Source: Coniella vitis (taxonomy: Eukaryota; Ascomycota; Sordariomycetes; Diaporthales; Schizoparmaceae). Taken from it: a stretch of DNA of 64,000 nucleotides. The DNA lies in NCBI GenBank assembly GCA_011317545.1, contig WUJK01000011.1:201501-265500 (forward strand). Reading direction: 5' to 3'. The notes under the pieces are model-generated. The model was given only the letters and a program-made list of their open reading frames with translations. It was not told where the DNA came from and did no database searches. Shown in pieces: positions 13,801-22,170 of this stretch; the first letter of the stretch is position 1, and each line of letters begins with the position of its first letter. Both the position numbers and the translations under genes were made by a program.

Positions 13801-16189
13801 TATTATAGTTATTTAATATAATTTAGTATCTAATTGCTTTTTATTCTAAAAGGTTAACTCTAGTTAAAGCGTATTATAATATAGGAGACTAGGAACTATT
13901 AGCTATCGTTAACGCTATATTAAATTAGCGTTAATACCTTTTATATATATAAACCCTAGTTATTATTAAGACTAATTACCTAAATTAGAGTTTTTAGGAA
14001 ATAAAAAGATAACTATTAGTAAGGTAAATACGATAGCTATAGCTATTAAGCAATTATAACTTTACTATTATTTATTAACCTAGTCGATTAAATCCTATAA
14101 ATAGATTATTACGGCGTCCTAATTATTGTAGTAGCGCGAAAGCTAATAAGGAGCTATATATACCCTGCGATTTTATTATATAGGTATCTAAAGACCTAGT
14201 ATAATTAAAACGGACTTACCGAAATAATAAACCGAGTATTAAAGAGGGGTAGTTTATTATAGGATTAGTAACTTCTTATTTATAGATAAGCTATAAATAT
14301 ATAGTTTTAGAGTATATTTTAGATAAATTAAGTAGCGCTATCTCGTTATTAGACGGCGGAGGTAATATCTATAAGACTAGATCTAGGAATTTTATCCCGT
14401 ATAGGTTACTAAGTTACTTAGAAGTAGCGGTAAAGTATATAGGACGGAGAGCTTACTTTTTAATAATATATACTCTCGGATAGAGATTAAGGACCTCTAA
14501 GCGAAGTTATTAGATTACGTAATCCGAGCTTAAACTATATATTAGTTCTATAGTTTACCTGCTTGGAAATAGGCTTTACGATCCTACTATCCTTCCGTAC
14601 GTATAGCCTTAACGTATTACGGTAATAGCTATATAGCTGGATAAACCTCTCTATATCGAGGTTAAAAATATATAATAGAACGATCTATTTATAGTATCTA
14701 GTAAATAGAAAGTATATAGAATCTATATAAGAAACGTATAGAATACTCGATATAGACTCTTAATAATAAAGGACTAACTTTATATACCTTAGGTGCCTAT
14801 ACTTCGAAGAGAATTACTATTAGTATATTATAATAATATAACTATAGGCTATTTCGGCTTTAATAAATCTTATAAGCTGCTTAAACGCTGCTATTTTTAG
14901 CCTTTTATACGTAAGGATATAAAATAATATACTAATACTTATATAGTTTATTAACGAGCTAAAACTATAACTTACCGTCCTTATAGCTTATTAGCAGCGT
15001 TACCGGTACCTACCCGCCCTTAGTAGGAAATTTTAATAGATTTTATTATTAAGTTACTAATATCTATAGGAAGCAACGGAAAAGCCTATAATTTAATTTT
15101 AATTATTATAGATCGCTATATAAAATATAGACTATATATACTAACGATAACTCGACTTACGAGCAGCGGACTAGTAGACTTAGTTATACGATATATATTT
15201 TAATTTTTTATAATACTAGATAGAATTATTTCCGATAGAGGAAGCCTATTTATAAGCACCCTTTGGAGTTCCTTCTACTATTATTTAGCGATAAAGCGGC
15301 GTCTTAGTACCGCATTATACCTATAAACAGATAGTTAAATAGAACGCTTAAATTAAATATTAGAACTCTATTTACGTATATATTACGATATTAAATAAGC
15401 AGATTAGGCGTAGCGTTTACCTATAGCTTAATTTACTTATAATAATACGCTATATTTATTAACCTCTTTATTACCTGCTTATACTTTAATAGGGTATAAC
15501 CTACGTTTACCTTCTAATTATCCTAGCGATCTAAAAATAATAGCACTAGCTACTATAGAAAGAATAATAGCCCTATTAGAGGAATACGCTATTATAGAGT
15601 AATATTTATATAATACTTAAGCTAGTTATACTAAATAGTATAATATAAAGTATATAGATAAAAGATTTATACCTAACTAATTAGTCTTAGTCTTAGCGAA
15701 GAACTTACGATAATACTGTTTATTAGTAAAGCTAGCAGATAAATACCTTAGTCTATTTCGAGTATTAGAGGTAGTTAGAATATACGGATTAGTATACCGA
15801 TTAAAGCTACTAAAAGCTTATAAAGTTTACGATGTTTTTTATATCTCTGCGTTAAAGTAGTTTAATAGTAGAGAAGGCGATAATCCTAAGCTACGATTTA
15901 AGATTAACGTTAAAGGTAAAGAATATTTTAAAGTTAAAGCTATCCTAGTATATCGAGGTCCGAAAAGATAACGGTAATTCCTTATTCGATAGAAGGGTTA
16001 TAATAGCGAAAACGATATATAGGAGCCGCGTTAATATATTAATAATAGAGATATAATTTAAAAATATAAAATATAATTAATAGCTAAACCGAAAATTATA
16101 AAAAGAAAAAAGAAATTAAGACTAGTCTAAGCAATTAACCAATATAAACTATATAATATCGCAACGATTAAGCAGCCTAAAGTATACTT

Positions 16190-17075
16190 ACTAATTATAG
16201 CTAATAGCAATAACCTAGGTACTACTATTACCGCTATTATCGCTATTACTACTATTACCGCTATTACTACTATTATCGCCGCCTCTACCCTATATATTAG
16301 TACCGCTATCGCTATTATTACTATTATTATTACTACTATTATTATTATTATTACCTTCTTTATCGTTATTATAGGTACTAGTAACCTTAGCTAACCGTTC
16401 TCTAATATTAGCTAATCGTTCTAATATATTAACCCCGTAAGTAAGCAGCGATATTATATCGCGAGTAATAGTAAGCTGTTTAGTATTACTACTATTACTA
16501 ATAACGACGGCAGGGCTAGTATTACCCTACGAATTCGTAATACTTTTACCGCTACTATTATCCTTACTAATAGTAAATAGATAGGACTAAGTATAAGGAA
16601 TCTTCGAAATAGCCTCTTTTAACTAGTCGGTAGTAAAGGGATACTAAGATAATATAATTATACGGACGGTAAAAGGCATCTGTTTAATTACTTATTAGTA
16701 TACTTCTCGTAAAATAATAGATTCGGATAATTATATTTATACGATAATAAGGCTGGTTGTTTTTAGCGTAATATTTATACTTAGTACTAATACCTAATAC
16801 TATTAATATTAGCTAGATACGTAAGGAAGAAGCTGCTTACTAGGATAGGGCTTATAAATATAATTCGGCTTCTTAGCTATAGCGCGAATATAACGTATAT
16901 ACTATTTAGTAATAGGTCGAGCGGGGGCTAGAGGGCTATTATTATTATTAATTACCGTAGCAACTTTAGTACGTTTACCGGACCTAAGCGTATAGTTAAT
17001 AGTGCTTTAACGTAAGATAAATATAAAGAATACTTACTAATTACTATTATTATTAGCGGGGCGCTTAGGAGGTAT
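16190..17075 (-). pseudogene. Decayed, intron-containing antisense ORF inside element B
   Basis: On the minus strand a frame runs from a decayed start codon (ATA for ATG) at 17,075 through about 12 codons (P-P-K-R-P-A-N-N-N-S-N). It then meets a 54-nt intron with GTAAGT donor (17,037 downward) and CTTAG acceptor (ending 16,984). The joined codon is TAG, a RIPped CAG. The second exon stays readable for roughly 260 codons. It has a basic N-terminus (S-G-K-R-T-K), a central region of normal composition, a helical stretch (N-I-L-E-R-L-A-N-I-R-E-R-L-A-K), and an Asn/Ser/Gly-rich tail down to about 16,190. Nearly all in-frame stops read are TAG or TAA. The family is not recognised. It sits between the sense chromodomain and the 3' LTR, so it would be transcribed from inside or near the 3' LTR. 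Confidence 0.6.
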
Positions 17076-17875
17076 TTTTATTTCTCTAATTAATAAATAC
17101 TACGACTGCTATAATAAAGTATTAGTACTACGTACTAGCTATAAAGACGTAGGAAAGAAGTAAAGTAATAAGCGCGATAGAACTACTTTTTAGCAGGGAA
17201 GACGAAGCGTATAATAAAGGGAGACTAAAAGGAAATATTAATAAAATATTTAAAAGTTTAATCTAAAAGAAGAAAGAAAAGGAAAGAAAAGTAAATTAAT
17301 AGAGAAAAAAGAGTAGCTTTATAGTTATAGAGGTAAAGCTATTATAATAGTTAGATAGCCCGTATACCCTGCCTATTTACTATTATTACTGCTATTTTTA
17401 CTATTATTATTATTCTTTTATTATTGCTATTATCCTTAGCGTAAACTATTCTTATTTACTACTTTTTTATTACTATTATTATTCTATTATTATTGCTATT
17501 ATTCTATTATAACTACGGCGTTACCAACGATACCTTAAAACCCTTTAATAATAATACGATAATAATAATATAGTAATAAGGATAATAAAGTAATAATAAA
17601 GATGCTTTAACGTATAATATATTATATTATTCCTAGTACCGATATTTAATAATAATAAGCTGTTTTTGGAATAATAGTATAGCTATTATACTATAATGCT
17701 AATAAAAGAAAATTAGGTCTTAAATATATAACCTATAACTTAATTATAGATAATCTGCTTAAACGTAACGAATTATTATATAGAGCACTTTAACCTGGAT
17801 TATTATTTACTAATAGGAAGGATATCTTCTAATAATTAATAGCTTCGAGGACGAAGCTTATAAGAAGGGGGATAT

Positions 17876-18116
17876 TATTAGAGTTTAAGCTGGAAACTTA
17901 CTTACCTATTGCTTAAAAGTAACGGGAACCCTATAGAGTTAATTATATTTATAGTTGTAGATAAAAACTGGAATACTAAAAGAAAAAAGGAAGGAACTAA
18001 GTTTAGTTTAATTCCTAAATATAACCTTATTTAGAAATATATCTTGAATACTGCTAAGATCCTGCTTATTGGATGCTTTCTTATATCCTGTTACTTTGCC
18101 CATCAAAACCCTGATA
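17876..18116 (+). repeat. 3' LTR of element B (241 bp)
   Basis: Same length as the 5' LTR and collinear with it. This copy keeps more TG and CA dinucleotides (for example the stretch just before its end) than the 5' copy, so RIP has hit the two LTRs unequally. A polypurine tract precedes it directly. Confidence 0.88.
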
Positions 18117-18121
18117 GTATT
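18117..18121. repeat. Target-site duplication GTATT, right copy
   Basis: Second copy of the pentamer at 10,624-10,628. After it the reading frame of element A resumes exactly where it stopped on the left side, which confirms the insertion. Confidence 0.75.
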
Positions 18122-18529
18122 AATAGACGTAGAACTTTTATATAATATAAATATTATCGAACTAGAATAAGTATAATACGAAGTTAAATAGATTCTCGAC
18201 TTATATAAACGCGGATACGGAAAATAATACCTTATTAAATAGAAAAATTACGATAATTTAGAAAATATATAGGAACCCCTAAAAAACGTCTATTAAGATC
18301 TAATTAGAGAATACGAAAATTAGTAAGTAACTTAATAATAGATAAAAATAAGAAACTTATTAACGATTAGATAGGCCTCTTTTATTAGAAACGCTAACTA
18401 GATCTAATAGCTTACTAAACTCTACGGTTAACTAATCTATAACCCTAAATTATAAACTAAAGGCCCTAATACCTTATAAATTATTAATAAGAAAATTAGA
18501 TAGAGATAACGGAGAAACCCCGGACTAAT

Positions 18530-19050
18530 TAAAATCCTCTAATATAATAGTTATAAAACCCTTAGGTAATAGACCTTCGGGAATAGCTAACTCCGTAGGA
18601 CGCCTTATAGCCTTAGCGGCTAAACGCTCCTTCTCTAACTCCTCCGCTTTAATATAATCTAACTCCTCGATTATATCTAAACCGCGATAAATAATATATA
18701 CTATCTTATTAGCCTATATATAACGCTCCTTATATAACCGGCGTACTTTCGTAGCAGCCTATTTAAGCTCCTCCTTAGTAATATTAAGGGCCGCCTTAGC
18801 TAACGAATATTAATAGGTAATTTTTTATATCTATATAGGAGTTAAGCCCTATATATCGCAGTTTCCCCGCTTATAGCGAATATATTCCGAATAGCGAGAA
18901 GAATCCTCTTCGGAGGCTAAGTAAGGAACTTAACGGGATTAGTAAGAAGAATAGGAGGGTATCTTAGAATAATAATCTAATACGGATAACTAAAGAGAAG
19001 AAGTTTATTCGGTCTTCTTATAACGAACTTTATTAATTCTTAATAATATA
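18530..19050 (-). pseudogene. Decayed antisense ORF, coiled-coil type, in the 3' region of element A (copy 1)
   Basis: A minus-strand frame is readable from about 19,050 down to 18,530 with only TAG/TAA stops. Near the start is a Ser/Tyr-rich part (S-E-E-D-S-S-R-Y-S-E-Y-I). Then comes a long charged helix typical of a coiled coil (for example E-E-L-D-Y-I-K-A-E-E-L-E-K-E-R-L-A-A-K) and a short hydrophobic end. Its upstream side is the LTR at 19,147-19,630 read in antisense. A diverged homologue with the same order of motifs lies at the equivalent place at 20,745-21,275. No known family is recognised. Confidence 0.6.
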
Positions 19051-19146
19051 ACGAATTAGGAAAGTATAATCCGGAGTAAGAATATTAAGTAGGATTACTT
19101 ACGGAATACTATAAGTCTTTAGGGATAAAGACTAATAGAAGGGAGA

Positions 19147-19630
19147 TAATATTATAACCTACGAACGAGCAGGTTATAAGAATAAGCTAGTATAACTATA
19201 TATTAGTAAATCGGAACCTTAACGGACCGATAAGGATTTCTTATATAATAAAGTTATATTAGATAATATAATTAGGGTTAGGGTTATATAGGATAAGGGT
19301 AGATTATAAGGACCGTACTATAATTCTATCGATTTAAACTATAATAATCGATAAGCGACTTCGTCGGTTTAAGGTATTATTTAGGGAATAGCAGTTAATA
19401 ATAGAAGGATATAAGGATAGGAGTTTATAGCTTAATATTAGATAGTTTCCTTATAGTCTTTAGTTATAAATCTAAGTATTATTTTATATAATAGGGTAAT
19501 CCCTTTTAATTACTTATAATACTTAATATTGCTCGATAACGTACGAAGACTTAAAGGTAATACTTCCCTACCTACTAATATATAACTTATAGGTACTTCC
19601 AGAATCCGGGATTCAGGTAAGGATTATTAT
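19147..19630 (+). repeat. LTR of gypsy family A (copy 1, about 484 bp)
   Basis: It matches 21,379-21,850 in blocks, including a shared start (taatattataacct), a shared middle (tcctta-tagtctttagttataaatctaagtatta) and a shared end (gattcaggYaaggattatta). It is the 3' LTR of element A and at the same time flanks the truncated relative that follows. Confidence 0.75.
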
Positions 19631-20568
19631 ACTATAGAGAAAGTAATATTATAGGAGAACTCGTATATATATTCCTCCGTATTATTATCGCTAACTACGG
19701 AATACCTTAGGAAATTATATTAGATAGAGATAGAAAATTTATATTAAAATTCTAGATCTTACTTACTAAATACCTCGGAATAATATAACGTATATCTATA
19801 GTATTTTATCCTTAGATAACGGATAAATAGAATATATTAACTAGATTATAGAATAATACGTACGATATTACGTTAACTATAAATAAGATAATTAGGTCGA
19901 ACTCTTACCTACGGTATAATTCGCTTATAATAGTATAGATATAACGAGTATAGGAAAATTACTATTCTTCCTACTCTATAGATATAACCCTATAATATAC
20001 TACGAAATACTATTAAATAGAAATATAGAAATAGTAGATTAATATGCTAAAAGAATTAAATAATTATACGAAGATACTCGATATATACTTTAGGATATTA
20101 AAGAGTAAATAATAAAATACGCTAATTAGAAAAGGATTAAGGGATTAATCCTATAAAAGGGAGATAAAGTCTACCTTAACTATAAAAATATTAAAACTAC
20201 TAAACCTAGCGATAAACTCGATTATAAAAAACTCGGACCTTATAAAATTATATAATAGATTTTACTAGTTAACTATAAACTCGAAATCCTATATATACGT
20301 TTATACCTAGTCTTTTATATTTTACTCCTCGAACTAGTATTAATAGATATAGAACTCTTATATAATATAGATATTATAGAACTAGAATAAGTATAATACG
20401 AAGTTAAATAAATTCTCGATTTATATAAATACGGACGCGGAAAATAATACCTTATTAAGTGGAAAAATTACGATAATTCAGAAAATACTTAGGAACTAGT
20501 AAAGAATATATACCTAGACCTTATTAAAGAATACGAAAATAAAAGTTATTATAGCCTTAGATAGAAAA

Positions 20569-20640
20569 GGTACTATAAGAAATCGAACCCCGGATCTCCT
20601 AGTAAGAAACTAGGAACTCTAACTACTAAGCTATAAAACT
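20569..20640 (-). tRNA. tRNA-like gene, anticodon TCT (Arg) as read, probably RIP-damaged
   Basis: The 72-nt minus strand folds as a tRNA. It has a partly paired acceptor (agtttta/tagtacc), T8-A9, a D arm gctt/gagt with an A-box-like tagcttagtag, and a perfect 5-bp anticodon stem cctag/ctagg with loop tttctta. The T loop is ttcgatt and the B-box-like segment is ggttcgatttc. A T-run (ccttttct) follows as a possible Pol III terminator. The 3' half of the T stem has lost pairs in the way C-to-T change would cause. Position 37 is not a purine, so the anticodon call is uncertain. It could be a real tRNA gene caught in the RIPped block, or a tRNA-derived piece of the element. Confidence 0.6.
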
Positions 20641-20744
20641 ACTCGTATCTTTAATTATAATAGCTACCTATAAAAATAACTAAACCCCTTATTAAGGATT
20701 AAGAACCTTTAATATATAGAGAACTAAGGTTTAGAAACCTATTA

Positions 20745-21275
20745 AAATCTATAGTTAACTAATCTATAGTATCGAATTCCTATATTAGCGAATTAGGAAA
20801 CGCTTTAAGTAAAGGACCCGCTAATACCGAAATCGTCGCCTCCTTTTTAGCCTCCTCTTACTTTATACGCTCTAACTCCTCTAAAAAATTAAGGCTATAA
20901 CAAATAGCCCGTATTATCTTCTTAAACTAAATACGCTTCTACTTATATAACCTCTTAACCTCTATAATAGTATTATATAATCTACTTTTAGTAAACTCTA
21001 GCTAATCTTTAAACTATTAATATTAAACCCCGATATAACGAATCTCTATAATAGATAACCCTTATATATTATACCGCGAGTAACCTATATAGATATACTC
21101 GGTATATCGAGATAAGTCTTCTATCGAAACTTAGTATAAAGTAATTCTATAACCTTCGTAATAAGAGTAAGAAGGTATAATTATAGCGTTTTAAAGAATA
21201 ATAGATAAGAGAGAATCCTTTTAACGAGCTTTCTTTAAACGAGATTTTTAAGAATAATTTTTATTAATTTTAAAC
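20745..21275 (-). pseudogene. Decayed antisense ORF, coiled-coil type (copy 2)
   Basis: Homologue of the ORF at 18,530-19,050, in the same place relative to chromodomain and LTR. Shared order: a Y/S-rich N-terminal part with S-R-Y-T-E-Y-I, then N-I-Q-G-L-type text (Q codon decayed to a stop), then a charged helix (F-L-E-E-L-E-R-I-K) and E-E-A-K-K-E-A. The two copies differ a lot in sequence but keep frame and layout, so the ORF was probably coding before RIP. Function unknown. Confidence 0.58.
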
Positions 21276-21378
21276 GATATAACGAATTAGGAAAGTATAA
21301 TCTAAAGTAAGAATATTAGATAGGATTACTTATAGAAATAACCGTAGTCTTTAGGGATAAAGACCGATAGAAGGGAGA

Positions 21379-21850
21379 TAATATTATAACCTATAGTTAT
21401 ATAAGTTATAGAAATAGGCTAATATAATATAGTATTAAACGCCGGGTCGGATCTATAAAATAACCGATAGGATCTCTTATATAATTAGGAAAGGAATTAC
21501 GGATAATATAATAAGGAACGGACTAATTAGAAAGGATAGCTTCGGATAAAAGCTATCTAGAATTATCCGGATAGTAAAGGATATATATTATCTAGTACTA
21601 TCTAATACTAATAGGGAATAACGGAAGGATATAAGGACGATAGATTTCCTAGCTATTAGATAGTTTTCCTTATAGTCTTTAGTTATAAATCTAAGTATTA
21701 CTTTCGGTAATAGGGTAATCCCTCTTAATCTCTTATAATACTTGATATTATATAGAAACGTACGAAGACTTAAAGGTATATTTCCCCCTCCTGCTAATAT
21801 ATAAACTTATAGGTACTTCTAGAATCAGGGATTCAGGCAAGGATTATTAT
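21379..21850 (+). repeat. LTR of gypsy family A (copy 2, about 472 bp)
   Basis: Partner of the LTR at 19,147-19,630, preceded by the same polypurine tract. The sequence beyond it (21,851-22,010) is still RIPped but shows no frame, and normal composition begins before 22,030. Confidence 0.72.
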
Positions 21851-22170
21851 ATATACGGGCTAATACTTAGTTAGATATTACCTAGTATTATTAATATAAG
21901 CTTAGAGTTAGTATATCTCCTCTAGTAATTTTATAGGGTTAAAGTATGAATCTTCTAGAAGCCTAACAAAATAGAAGAGGACTAATAAGAAGCCAGAGTA
22001 TAAAAGTCGATAGCCCTACTTGACTGTATTGAAAGATTATCAAGAAAGCAATAATATATCTAGCAAAGGCTCTCAAGCTGGTTGGTTTGCTTGCTTATTC
22101 CGCATCCAAGATCCAAAGGTGACTGACTATTCCAATCTCGAGATATCCCAACCGAACAACCATCCATCGC

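Larger units (their letters stand above)
10629..18116 (+). mobile_element. Ty3/gypsy element B, complete (7,488 bp) and nested in element A
   Basis: It has 241-bp LTRs at both ends and a 5-bp target duplication. Internal order: a CCHC-like knuckle near 12,026-12,060 (Cys codons decayed to Tyr), a protease active-site remnant (A-L-I-N-S-G) near 12,328, reverse transcriptase at about 12,950-13,500 with its box Y-L-D-N near 13,315, RNase H at about 13,750-14,000, integrase at about 14,840-15,560, and a C-terminal chromodomain-like segment at about 15,900-16,060. A long extra segment (16,190-17,100) between the chromodomain and the right LTR holds an antisense ORF. A polypurine tract (aagaaggggga) lies just before the 3' LTR. 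All frames are broken. It is younger than element A because it interrupts it and is less mutated. Confidence 0.9.
18117..19146 (+). mobile_element. Ty3/gypsy element A, right part (chromodomain and 3' region)
   Basis: The frame interrupted at 10,628 continues with a chromodomain-like segment at about 18,170-18,300 (Y-E-V-K, then W/Y-rich K-N-Y-D-N). The same text is found intact without the insertion at 20,347-20,545. The rest of this segment carries no sense-strand frame and is occupied by the antisense ORF at 18,530-19,050. It ends with a polypurine tract (agaagggaga) before the LTR at 19,147. Confidence 0.8.
19631..21378 (+). mobile_element. Truncated gypsy family A copy (integrase to 3' region only)
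   Basis: Directly after the LTR the sequence enters the middle of an integrase frame (19,640-20,330) that is closely similar to 9,920-10,620. It then continues into an uninterrupted chromodomain region (20,340-20,545). Gag, protease and RT are missing. The LTR-partial body-LTR layout suggests internal deletion or LTR-mediated rearrangement of a tandem pair. The copy is inactive. Confidence 0.75.
1..22010. repeat. RIP-saturated, AT-rich retroelement nest
   Basis: The whole block has the dinucleotide footprint of repeat-induced point mutation. CpA and TpG are almost gone (none in the first 240 bases), TpA is in great excess, and CpG remains common. All decayed reading frames inside it carry TAG or TAA stops at former Gln codons, which is what C-to-T change in a CpA context produces. 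The newest insertion (10,629-18,116) keeps visibly more CpA/TpG than its surroundings. Normal base composition returns between about 21,950 and 22,030. RIP is known from Pezizomycotina; the assignment here rests on the base pattern. Confidence 0.93.
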
